NCBI GenBank assembly: GCA_003550305.1
Contig: QKYT01000314.1
Span: 1-11,031, forward strand
Source: Glomus cerebriforme
Taxonomy: Eukaryota; Glomeromycota; Glomeromycetes; Glomerales; Glomeraceae
Direction of reading: 5' to 3'
DNA: 11,031 nt
Below are positions 1-7,856 of this stretch, one piece after another; the stretch's first letter is position 1, and the number at the start of each line of letters is the position of its first letter. The notes beneath the pieces were generated by a model that saw only the letters and a list, made by a program, of their open reading frames with translations, was not told the DNA's origin and did not search any database. The position numbers were made by a program, and so were the translations under genes.

Positions 1-140
1 TTCTTTCTAATGGAACTAATATTAGTAGTAATGTTACTAGTACTCCTGCTTCTAATAGTAGACCTACTAAAGGTAGAAGTTTTACCGGTGGAATACCTGT
101 GGGAGTTGGCAGGTCCAAAACCTCAAAATCATCTAAGTAA
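1..140 (+). CDS. 3' end of an unknown gene (partial, low-complexity C-terminus)
   Basis: An open frame enters from the left edge in frame 3 and ends at a TAA at 138-140. It gives about 45 residues rich in Ser, Thr and Asn, followed by a Gly/Arg/Lys-rich tail (GRSFTGGIPVGVGRSKTSK). Such composition is common in disordered C-termini of fungal proteins, and no domain can be recognised in this stretch. Frame 1 is also open to a stop at 141-143, but it gives an unbroken run of Leu and Val that looks like an artefact of the AGT/ACT-rich codons of frame 3. I therefore prefer frame 3. The upstream part, and so the function, lies outside the window. The next gene downstream points the same way. Confidence 0.55.
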   Translation, partial: LSNGTNISSNVTSTPASNSRPTKGRSFTGGIPVGVGRSKTSKSSK

Positions 141-847
141 TTAGAACTTTTGTGAAAATTTTTTTGTTAGATTTAGAATATTACATTTATAAAACACATT
201 TATTATATATACTTTGCGCATATCATATAATAGGGTTGGGGAAAGGGGATTATTATTAAATATAATATATATATATATATAAATTATTTTATTCGCATTG
301 ATAGTTTTAATGTTAATATGAAATGTATGTAGAAAAAAAGGAAAACTTAACATATTTTATGTTTATTAATAGTATACACATTTATAAAAACATCAATGGT
401 GAAATTATCATTTTAAATAAATTCGCGTGTGATAAACACAATCCAAAACTACTAAATTCCCTAAATGAACCGTTATTATCTACCCATAATTTATTCGCAA
501 ATATCTGATGAGCTGATTTTTTTTACCACCAAATATTCCAAAAACTTTTTAAGAAAGAACAAATATTATTGATAATTTCAATCAAACATTATCAGATTAT
601 GATGATGATCATTAACGATGAGGTTAATGTTTTCCAGTTTTTAATAAGATAAATTAGTGCCGATATATTATTATTGGGCATTATTGGCATCAGTTTGAAA
701 TTATATATAATTCCCACAATTCAAATAATTAGTGATAATCATACTTACTAATGCGCATGCAAATATTCTCACCATATAATAAATCTGGCACGCATATTCG
801 CAATTTAAATTTTTTTACCTTTTAATATTTAAAAAAAAAAAAAATTA
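141..847. other. Intergenic region with 3' flank of the first gene and putative promoter of the SDR gene
   Basis: This 707-bp stretch separates two genes on the same strand, so it should hold the terminator and poly(A) region of the first and the promoter of the second. It contains an (AT)n microsatellite at about 262-281 and an isolated G-rich patch at 232-248. A somewhat less AT-rich part lies at 400-800. Poly(A) from about 831 to 844 runs almost into the SDR start codon, a typical A-rich leader for AT-rich fungi. A TATA-like run (accatataataa, about 771-782) could be a core promoter element, but in DNA this AT-rich it carries little weight. The short frames here (for example the plus-strand frame 323-508 and a 46-codon minus-strand frame 385-522) match nothing I recognise and are not annotated as genes. 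Confidence 0.6.
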
Positions 848-2022
848 ATGGCAGAAAATTTATTAGCACAAAATTTATTCTCGCTCAAAGGAAAAACAGC
901 ATTAGTAACAGGCGGGGGTACAGGAATTGGTAAAATGATTGCAAAAGCATTTATCAAGAATGGTGCAAAAGTTTATATTGCTTCTAGAAAACAAAAAAAT
1001 CTTGAAGAAGGTATATTATAACTTCAAAAAGGGTTATTTGTTAATTTTCGAATAGACTATAATTAATAAATTTTATCTTATAAAAAAAGCTGCTACTGAG
1101 TTAAATAATTTAGGAGGACCAGGGGAATGTATCCCAATAGTAGCTGATATTACAATAAATGAGGAATGTGAAAAAATAGTCAATAAAATTAGTAAACAAG
1201 AAAATGGTAAATTAGATATTTTAATAAATAATTCTGGTATTGCTTGGGGAAATCCTGTAACGAAAATCCCTGAAAATACTTGGGATAAAATTTTTAGATT
1301 AAATGTAATGAGTGTTTATTTTATGACAATGGCGTAAGTAAAATAATAATTGATTTTCTTAAGATTGATAATTTGAATTCATATAGATTCTAAATTTTCT
1401 ATTTAGTTGTTTACCTTTACTTGAGAAAGCAAGTAATGCACCGGAAGATCCTTCTAGAGTTATTATTATTGGAAGTATTTCTGGTATATATGAAGGTGAT
1501 CTTAATGGTCTTAATAAAGTGAGTGAGACTTCTATGGTATATAATACTTCAAAAGCTGCAGTACATTCTCTTGCAAAGAATTTAGCGGTTTATCTTACGT
1601 AAGAGAAATAAAATTAGTATCCTTGTTGTTATAATTAAATCTTTTTCTCTGAAATTAATGACTTTTTTTTTTTTACTTAGTCCAAGTGGTGTAAATGTTA
1701 ATGTAATTGCACCGGGAGTAGTAATTCCTACACAAATGTCCTTGCATATTCTTGACGAAAAACTTGCAACAGAAGATGTTCCACAAGGTTATTAATTACG
1801 CTAAATTTTCTTTGAAATATTTTTATTGCTTATTGAATTTTTATTTTTTTTTTTCTAGGACGTCTTGGTGATGAATCTGATATAGCTGGCACAGCATTGT
1901 ATCTTGCTTCTCGTGCTGGAGCTTGGGTATCTGGTTCTATCATTAAAATTGATGGTGGAACTCTTTTACTCGGTAAAGAATTGGGTAAAAAATACGCTAT
2001 TGCAACTAAATCTAAACTATAA
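848..2022 (+). CDS. Peroxisomal-type short-chain dehydrogenase/reductase (RhlG/FabG-like SDR), five exons
   Basis: This is a spliced gene with exons 848-1010, 1090-1333, 1407-1598, 1681-1787 and 1859-2022. The summed coding length is 870 nt, giving 289 residues, and every junction keeps the frame. Donors are GTATAT, GTAAGT, GTAAGA and GTTATT; all acceptors end in AG, three of them after T-rich tracts. The product is a classical SDR: a Rossmann fold that transfers hydride between NAD(P)H and a carbonyl or alcohol. The cofactor motif TGGGTGIG is at 21-28. NNSG is at 101-104 (family norm NNAG). The catalytic tetrad is N126, S159 (in GSISG), Y181 and K185 (YNTSK). The PG motif is at 211-212, and SGSIIKIDGG lies near the end. 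Arg47 after the second beta strand, with no acidic residue there, suggests NADP(H). Overall resemblance is to fungal proteins named after the rhamnolipid 3-oxoacyl-ACP reductase RhlG; the substrate cannot be read from sequence. The last residues, SKL, are a canonical PTS1, so peroxisomal location is likely. The ATG at 848 is chosen because it follows an A-rich leader and places the Rossmann motif at the usual distance. Confidence 0.96.
1011..1089 (+). other. Intron 1 of the SDR gene
   Basis: A 79-bp intron with donor GTATAT and acceptor AAAAAAAG. It interrupts Ala55 after the first codon base. The acceptor is preceded by A rather than the usual pyrimidines, but using it restores the frame into ATELNNLGG, and the next AG (1099-1100) would not keep the frame. 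A TTAATAA sequence about 25 nt upstream of the acceptor is a plausible branch site. Confidence 0.9.
1334..1406 (+). other. Intron 2 of the SDR gene
   Basis: A 73-bp intron with the consensus donor GTAAGT and acceptor ATTTAG. It splits Ala136 after two bases. TTCTAAATT about 18 nt before the acceptor is a plausible branch region. Confidence 0.94.
1599..1680 (+). other. Intron 3 of the SDR gene
   Basis: An 82-bp intron with donor GTAAGA, a 12-T polypyrimidine tract and acceptor CTTAG. It splits Thr200 after two bases. AATTAATGA upstream of the T tract is a plausible branch region. Confidence 0.94.
1788..1858 (+). other. Intron 4 of the SDR gene
   Basis: A 71-bp intron with the less common donor GTTATT and a long T tract before acceptor TCTAG. 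It splits Gly236 after one base. The joined exons read VPQGRLGDESDIAGTALYLAS, the expected SDR C-terminal segment, which supports this unusual donor. Confidence 0.9.
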
Positions 2023-2804
2023 TTTATTACACGGTTTATTTTTTTTTTTTTAAGAAAACTTGCTGAACTTAATAACCGGAGGAAAAGAAAATAACAATGA
2101 TTTCCTTAGTAATGGGATTTATTTATAAGTCATATTAGTAAATAACTACTTTAGAGAAACTTGGATTCCTCAATATGCAGTAACTGCATACTAACCATTA
2201 AGTTACAATTAAGCTTACTATGTAGTTGCTTTACAGTTACTGCATACTAAGAAAATCATGTTTGTATATAAAACTAATTATAAAATTCACGAAAACAAAA
2301 AAAATCAAGTCTTTGAAATTAAAACATTATATTACTATTTTAATATTTATTTTTTTTTTTTTGATCAAAAAGTCAGACTTTATTAGATTATAGTAGAAAT
2401 TGATTATACTTATGCAAATATTAATCTTTTGGGTTGTCTTATAATAGATTACTTTTGCTAATATAAAATAATAGTTTTTAACAATAGTAAAGGTTAAAAT
2501 TAAAAAATTTAAACTCTAAAAAAAAGAATTGATATATTAAAAATATTATTTTTTAAAATGCATAATTTAATGATTTTTAAATCTTTTAAATAATACTTTT
2601 CTAATATGTAATTAATTATGTAAAATGATTTTTTATATAATAATATTTCTCTATAATTGTACATAGTAATTTTTAAAGCAAAATGTATCAAAAAATCTAT
2701 ATAATTATATATAATATACTTATATAATAGATAATTATAAAGAGCATAACTATATAAGTAATAATTTTTTTTTTTTAATTTTTTAAAAGTTTAGTAAATT
2801 AGTA
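2023..2804. other. AT-rich intergenic region after the SDR gene
   Basis: This holds the presumed 3' untranslated region of the SDR gene (a T run near 2039 and an AATAA-like sequence near 2070), then long A/T homopolymers and (AT)n-like runs. The only structured part is the hairpin repeat at 2169-2251. A 60-codon minus-strand frame at 2509-2691 is almost entirely Ile, Leu, Tyr, Lys and Asn, and I treat it as chance. Confidence 0.6.
2169..2251. repeat. Small inverted-repeat (hairpin) element with a 17-bp palindrome
   Basis: A perfect 17-bp palindrome, TATGCAGTAACTGCATA, lies at 2174-2190. Its half, CAGTTACTGCATA, returns in inverted sense at about 2234-2246, so the 13 bases from 2174 pair with this segment. 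Both copies of TGCATACTAA are also direct repeats. The 83-bp whole can fold into a stem. It could be a remnant of a miniature inverted-repeat transposon, but I could not identify a target duplication. Confidence 0.5.
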
Positions 2805-2814
2805 TATAGTATAA
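2805..2814. repeat. Left 10-bp target-site duplication of the MULE-like element
   Basis: TATAGTATAA directly abuts the left inverted repeat and is identical to 3665-3674. The bases beyond it differ on the two sides, so the match is exactly 10 bp. Confidence 0.65.
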
Positions 2815-3171
2815 GGGAAAATTTATTTCTCACCCTGGATCCTGGAGTGAGATTGATATTACTCATTCCCTGATTACATTTCCATTTTTGGCATCACCCT
2901 TAAACAATGTTTATTTGTTTATTATTCTGATAATACCCTTTTCAAATCTTTTTCTCCTTTCTTTCTTTTCATTCTTTTTGTTTTAAAAATTTATTTTAGA
3001 AGTTTTCATTAATTAATAAATCTAAATATTTTTTCAATAGTGATTTAGAACTTATGTAAAATTTTATCATAAAGTTATATTTTAATAATTTTAACAAACA
3101 TACTTTTCATATTGTATAGAGATTTCATAACACAATTTTATTATTTTAGTTAAACTAAATAGATAAAATAA

Positions 3172-3255
3172 TTGTTCAGTAAGTATGAAAATACTTGTAT
3201 ATTAATTTTTATAAGGCTAGCTCAAGTGGTTATGGAGTTATGAATTTTTTTGTAA
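3172..3255 (+). repeat. 84-bp direct repeat, copy 1, with tRNA A-box-like core
   Basis: This copy matches 3350-3433 over its full 84 bp without gaps; the start-to-start distance is 178 bp. The core GCTAGCTCAAGTGGTTA resembles the A box and D arm of a tRNA gene (TRGCNNAGTGG), and GCTC can pair with the following GAGT as a D stem. No convincing B box follows at the right distance. It could be the head of a tRNA-derived SINE that landed in the MULE-like element. Confidence 0.7.
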
Positions 3256-3349
3256 AAATACTTTTAAAAACGCGTTTTGTTTTTTTTACTTTCAAGCGTA
3301 ATTTGAACACTTTGGCCAAAGAAAATAAGCAAAGGAAGCTTAAGTAAAG

Positions 3350-3433
3350 TTGTTCAGTAGGCATAGAAATAATTGCATATTAATTTTTATGAAGCTAGTT
3401 CAAGTGGTTATGGAGTTATGAATTTTTTTGTAA
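3350..3433 (+). repeat. 84-bp direct repeat, copy 2
   Basis: Second copy of the 3172-3255 repeat. Most differences are transitions (for example AAGTATG against AGGCATA, and TAGCTCAAG against TAGTTCAAG). The tail GGTTATGGAGTTATGAATTT is identical in both. The two copies flank about 94 bp that are not repeated. Confidence 0.7.
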
Positions 3434-3557
3434 TAATATTAAATTTTATATTAATATAATACTAATAAAATGCAATTATTAAATTCAAATAAATTTGTTT
3501 GTATTTTTAATTAAAAATATAAAATAAATCAAATAAAATTCATTAAAAACTTCTATA

Positions 3558-3558
3558 N
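3558..3558. other. Undetermined base beside a poly(A) run
   Basis: A single n precedes a run of about a dozen A residues, probably a homopolymer sequencing or assembly ambiguity. The local length may therefore be slightly wrong. Confidence 0.9.
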
Positions 3559-3664
3559 AAAAAAAAAAAACTAAAAATTATCAATAAAAATAATTATCTA
3601 TTTTTAGAAAAAATTATAAGGAGAAGTAATAAATTTCTTACTTAGGGTAAGAAATAAATTTATC

Positions 3665-3674
3665 TATAGTATAA
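3665..3674. repeat. Right 10-bp target-site duplication of the MULE-like element
   Basis: TATAGTATAA directly abuts the right inverted repeat and is identical to the left copy. Confidence 0.65.
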
Positions 3675-4087
3675 TTATTTATTAATTAATATAGTATAAG
3701 CCTATAAGGATATTACTAATCTTAACTAAGAGATATAATTTTTTCCTTTCAATATATAAAATATATATAATTAGATATTAGTTAATTGTATAAAAATTTG
3801 GAAATTTTTGGTTTTAAAAAAAATTTTAATATTAAAAATGCAATTTAATTATAAAAATAAAAATTTAAAAAATTTTCAAAAATTATTTGAATAGTATTTT
3901 TAATATATCATTAGATTAATATTTTAATTAAAAATTTAAATAAAAAAAAAGAATCCATATTGATTAAATTTAATTACTTTCTTAAATCACTTAACAATAT
4001 TTGAATTATTTAATAAATAATATTTGAATTATTTAAAAATATTTAATTCTATTAATTTTTAATAATAAATATATATAGAATTTAAAA
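3675..4087. other. AT-rich spacer between two elements
   Basis: Nearly pure A/T with no gene signal. Its only structure is a short tandem duplication at 3996-4036, described separately. Confidence 0.6.
3996..4036. repeat. Short tandem duplication (18-bp unit, 23-bp period)
   Basis: AATATTTGAATTATTTAA occurs at 3996-4013 and again, identical, at 4019-4036. Confidence 0.7.
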
Positions 4088-5340
4088 AGAGACAATTCTC
4101 TTTGATAATTCTTATATCTATTTTTCTCAAAAAGTTTGGAAAAGAAAAGTTGCACTTTTTGCAGTTTTTAATTTATAAAAGCCATCTTTTAGTTATAAAA
4201 AAAGTATTTCTATATTATTAGAACTAATTAAAAAGCTTTAAAAAATATGGATAATAGTCTTCAATTTACCAAGTTTCTTCACATGTCAAGTTTTTGATAA
4301 TTTTCAGTTATCTATATTTTATTTCAAATTGATATCTAAAGAGCCATTTGGTATTCTAAGATATCTTTTATAGTATAATATGGATGAAGGAAGAGTCTTT
4401 TTCTAAAAAATTTGAATTTAATATTTTTCTTTTAGTTTAGTTTTAAAATTTTATTTGTGGTAATTATCCTTTTTATATAAAAGATATTCAGCTGCAATAC
4501 TATAATCTTTGTGAAATTAATATAGTAAAACATATTAAGATTTCTTTAGTGAATTTCTCATAGTTACTCTTTAGTATATTCTAATTATTTTTTGGGAACA
4601 TAGAAGATATTTAAGAAAAAAAATCTACAATTAATTATTAATTAATGATTGGTTTCATTATTATTACACTTTATGATTATTTATTTCACATATAGTAATC
4701 CTTAACTTAGCTTCTTAAAGTAATATCACAAATTTATTAAGAAATACCAAAAAAAAGAATAAAATTAGATATAGGTATAAAATCAAAAAATAGTATAAAT
4801 CTTAGGAGTTTTTTTCTTTTGTAATAAATATGATAAATACAAAAATTCTTAAATAAGAATGGAATATGTAGAGTCAAAGGCCGATTTTTATATAAATAAT
4901 CATCTTAATTTGAGAGAAGAAAGTAATCTTGTACCATTAAAAATTGACCTATTATAAAAAAACATATTATAAAGGTATATCTATGGCAAAAGTTTTTGAA
5001 TAAAGATTATAAATAAGATAGTATAAGTAGTTAACTTAATTTAGCTGAAGTATCTATTTTACCATTAGAAACTAGCTTTTATAAGATAAAGAAATAGAAG
5101 TATTATATAGTTTTAATTTTTTTTATTATTCTTTTTTTATATATACTTTTTGTATTATTTGAAGAAATAGTACAAAGATATAAAAGAAAATCAGAGTATA
5201 TTTTATTTAAAAAGACCTGATAATATAATCTTACTCTAAGAACCTATACTATTTAATATAACAAAATGGCAATTTTTTATGTATTGGGATAAAGATTGTA
5301 TTATGAAAATGTTTAATACTTTTATTTATTATTTTTTTTT
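4088..5340 (+). repeat. Left arm of the giant palindrome
   Basis: About 1.25 kb that pairs with the right arm, roughly 75-85% identical in the blocks I could align by eye. It is the more AT-rich arm: where the arms differ by a transition, this one usually carries A or T. In block 4886-4913, all four differences are G in the other arm and A here, read on the same strand. Confidence 0.75.
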
Positions 5341-5499
5341 TTTTGAAGACAAGATGATAATTACTTCTTTTATTTTTAGTATTTAGTACACATAGTCAAA
5401 ATACATAAAAAAGATAAATCTGTAATAACAACCTTCACCATAATGTGAAAAACTATTACTTGTCATATTTACATAATATGAGTTTTTAAAGTAAGGATT
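5341..5499. other. Central spacer of the giant palindrome
   Basis: I could not align this part to itself convincingly, so it is the likely loop of the foldback. It contains a short perfect stem-loop, TCATATT/AATATGA around TACAT, at 5463-5481. Confidence 0.5.
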
Positions 5500-6886
5500 A
5501 AAAACAAAACCTCTTTAAATACAAATTATACTTTGATTCTTCCCAATACTTTAGTATTAAAACTAATAAATAATTCCTTTAACCAATTCTTCCAAATCTT
5601 TCCATTAAGCTAAGTACCCTTTGCCCAGTTCATCTGAATCTTCTTTCAATATAATGGGTCTTCAAACTAGTATGAAACATTAATGATTTTCTAAAGATCA
5701 GTTACTAATACCAATTTTCAGATTAAAGAATACTAATTTATTATACTTAGAGAAAAAACCTACAAAAGTATCTCTGTTTCTCTATTCTACCAAATTTGCA
5801 TAAGATTGGTATCCAAGTCATTCTACCAGATACTTTAGATAAATCGAGTTGACTGCTTATACTGTGTCATTTAAAGATCATTACTAGATATCTTACTCAT
5901 TCAAATAATAACCACCTTAATAGGATTTTCTTCTGAAATAAGCCAATTTCTAATGGCCTAAATTAAACCAATTTGATTTATCAAATCAAGATGACTACTT
6001 ATACAAAACTTTTGTGACACTTATTTAACAATTTTGATCCTTAATATACTGTACCTATTGTAAAAGAAAATACATCTTGCTAATCTTCATGTATTTTATT
6101 AACTTTTTTTAATTTTTCTTAATAACAATATATTACATTACCTTCAGAAGCTAAAATAAAGATCACTATCTATAAAATAAAAACTAAGAGAATGTAATAA
6201 CAATAAAACTAATCATCAATAGGTAATCAACTGTCAATCAAATTTCCAGTACTCTTCACATCCCATCTAAAGTACTGCTCTATATGATTTGAAAAAATTT
6301 AAGTTATTAAGGGTCAAGAAAATTTCTATTTCAATATATAGTAAACTTTTTTGCCAGTTTGGTTATTCTTTTTCATGAATACTGCAAAACTTAATGCCTT
6401 TTTTCACACATTCACAAAACAAATTTAAAATAAAAAAAAGATAACTTTCACCAAACTTAAACTTCAGAAAAGACTTTATTTGCTATGCTAAACCCATATA
6501 TCAACTTTGTAAAAAATTACTTTACTTCCAAAAAAACTTTATATTAAATCTACTTTAAATTTACCAAAGATAATCACAAGTCTTACTCTTCTGTTTTATG
6601 CTTATAAAAGGTATCTTAGAATACCAAACAGCCTTTCGGATATCAAATTTAAAATAAAATATAGGTAATTGAAAGTTATCATAAATCTGATTTGCAAAGA
6701 AACTTGGTAAACTGAAAACTATTATCCATATTTCCTAAAGTTTTTTAATTAATTTCAGCAGTGCAAAATAACTTTTCCTAAGACTAAAAGACTGTTTTCT
6801 TAATGCAAAATGTCAAAAAGTGCAGCTTTTTTTTTCAAACTTTTTGAAAAAAATGAATATAGAAATCAGTAGGAAGAGTTGCCTCC
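5500..6886 (-). repeat. Right arm of the giant palindrome, with possible decayed coding sequence on the minus strand
   Basis: About 1.39 kb, inversely repeated with the left arm and less AT-rich. On the minus strand, stretches between stops have a protein-like mixed composition, for example AIRNWLISEENPIKVV at about 5900-5950 and LNGKIWKNWLKEL at about 5575-5615. Several interrupting stops are TAG or TGA, which could come from CAG, CGA or TGG by transition. A degenerate internal duplication (near 5828-5870 and 5970-6015, about 142 bp apart) is visible. I cannot assign a family: other frames of the same stretch look comparably open. A dead transposase is a guess. Confidence 0.45.
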
Positions 6887-7246
6887 ATTTAATACTTTTA
6901 TTTTATAAATATTAAATAAATAAATAATATGATATATCCATCTTGTTTCAAAAAAAAAAAAATAATAAATATATATAATTAAAAAAATTTTTATAAAAAA
7001 TACTGATTTTTTTTTATTTATATTACAGATTTTTAAAAATAAAAAAATAAAATAAAATACATTTAGTATATTTTTTTTTTATATATTATATATAAAAATT
7101 AAAAGTAATATTTTAAACCTTATTTAGTATTTTAAGTAAAATTATAAAACAAGCAAAAATATAAAATTATAAAAAATATATATAAAAGTTATATATTATA
7201 AATTTATTAAAGTATAATTCTACCAATTTTGATGCTAGAATAATGA
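6887..7246. other. AT-rich spacer
   Basis: Long A and T runs with no gene, repeat or regulatory signal that I can support. Confidence 0.6.
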
Positions 7247-7442
7247 AATTACCACCATCTGAATTCTCTCATTAAGATAAATCAAATGGTATAAATTTAT
7301 TGAAATCCAATCATTGGATCATATTTTATTTCCAAAATTTATTAAATATTTATGTAGTTGTATCTCTGTCAATATTAATGTTAGAAAGACAATATTTATA
7401 CCATTCAATTTATCTTAATGAGAGAATTTGAATGGTATAAAT
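7247..7442. mobile_element. Foldback (MITE-like) element with about 50-bp inverted arms
   Basis: The left arm (about 7247-7296) and right arm (7394-7442) are inverted copies sharing AATTCTCTCATTAAGATAAA and ATGGTATAAAT. The right arm is itself palindromic: ATTTATACCATTCAA (7394-7408) pairs perfectly with TTGAATGGTATAAAT (7428-7442). The roughly 97-bp interior carries another small palindrome, ATCCAATCATTGGAT (7305-7319). Size and structure fit a miniature inverted-repeat element without coding capacity. I found no clear target duplication. Confidence 0.65.
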
Positions 7443-7566
7443 TTTAACAAAATCTAATTACTAAATCTTAAGTAATTTGTGATTTTGTATTTTATATGAA
7501 TCATGTAATTGGAATTGCAGAATTGTGAATTACTATGTGCAATTTGATTCAAATATATATAGATAA

Positions 7567-7574
7567 CTAAGATC
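7567..7574. repeat. Left 8-bp target-site duplication of the hAT-type element
   Basis: CTAAGATC abuts the left terminal repeat. The right copy is CTAAGGCC; the two differences are both transitions. Confidence 0.65.
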
Positions 7575-7587
7575 TAGTATTGTTAAA

Positions 7588-7760
7588 AGTCTGGTTTGGT
7601 TTGACTTGAGACCAAAGTCAAGCCAGACTGATAAAATCTTAAGTCAGACCAAACTGAACTGATGAATTATTCAAGTCAGATCAGACTAAACTGCTGTGAC
7701 TTGAATTTACAAGTCAGACTGATGCAAGCTAAGCTAAACCAGACTGTAAAATTGATCAAT
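7588..7760. repeat. Left subterminal repeat cluster of the hAT-type element
   Basis: AAGTCAGA occurs at 7641, 7673 and 7711 in the same orientation, each followed by a pyrimidine/purine run ending in AC or AAAC. A hairpin at 7588-7629 pairs AGTCTGG with CCAGACT and TTGACTT with AAGTCAA. In hAT elements, such clustered motifs are transposase-binding sites. Confidence 0.65.
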
Positions 7761-7856
7761 AATTATAGCCAATTAGGTTAACCTTTTTTTTTTTTGGTAT
7801 TTTTAATTTTCCATTTTTATTTTTGTCTTTCATTCGTCTCTATTGTTTTTTTTTAG

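Larger units (their letters stand above)
2815..3664. mobile_element. Non-autonomous Mutator-like (MULE) DNA transposon remnant
   Basis: The left end, GGGAAAATTTATTTCTCACC, matches the reverse complement of the right end (3643-3664, GATAAATTTATTTCTTACCC). Similarity continues inward: a second block with AGTGAGA/AGTAAGA, then AGAAGTTTT-type sequence near 2997 paired with its complement near 3550. The ends are therefore long, roughly 120-190 bp with indels. The element is flanked on both sides by the identical 10-mer TATAGTATAA (2805-2814 and 3665-3674). Long inverted repeats beginning with GGG and a 9-11 bp target duplication are Mutator-like hallmarks. No transposase frame is present, so it would depend on a partner. 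The same 10-mer also occurs at about 3690 and 4370, so the duplication alone is not proof. Confidence 0.68.
4088..6886. mobile_element. 2.8-kb giant imperfect palindrome (foldback or inverted transposon pair)
   Basis: The segment reads as its own degenerate reverse complement from end to end. Matching blocks, left against right, are: ends (4088-4100 with 6874-6886); 4127-4138 with 6836-6847; 4245-4258 with 6718-6731; 4348-4370 with 6605-6627; 4641-4668 with 6193-6220; 4886-4913 with 5981-6008; 5020-5055 with 5828-5863; and 5281-5288 with 5542-5549. The coordinate sums drift only slowly, from 10974 to about 10830, so the arms are collinear with small indels. The ends read AGAGACAATTCTC and, inverted, GGAGGCAACTCTT. 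The flanks ATTTAAAA (4080-4087) and ATTTAATA (6887-6894) could be an imperfect 8-bp duplication, or the TTAA within them a 4-bp one, so the superfamily is left open. No intact frame exists inside. It is either a foldback element or two copies of a 1.3-kb element inserted head to head. Confidence 0.8.

Noticed and set aside
1..143. Frame 1 reading of the left edge (Leu/Val-rich)
   Set aside because: A shadow of the Ser/Thr/Asn-rich frame 3 caused by its AGT/ACT codons.
141..353. 70-codon minus-strand frame
   Set aside because: Overlaps the 3' flank of the first gene and the (AT)n repeat; translates to Ile/Tyr runs from the repeat. No sign of selection for coding.
323..508. 61-codon plus-strand frame with ATG
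   Set aside because: Length is within chance, composition is Asn/Ile/Lys-rich, and no motif is recognisable. The opposite strand is as open over part of it.
2509..2691. 60-codon minus-strand frame
   Set aside because: Almost only Ile, Leu, Lys, Tyr and Asn codons in AT-rich intergenic DNA.
3205..3300. A true tRNA gene at the A-box-like sequence
   Set aside because: No B box at the required distance, and no convincing anticodon or acceptor stems.
3690..3700. Third copy of the 10-mer TATAGTATAA as an additional insertion scar
   Set aside because: The 10-mer also occurs near 4370 and is not improbable in this base composition; no element end adjoins it.
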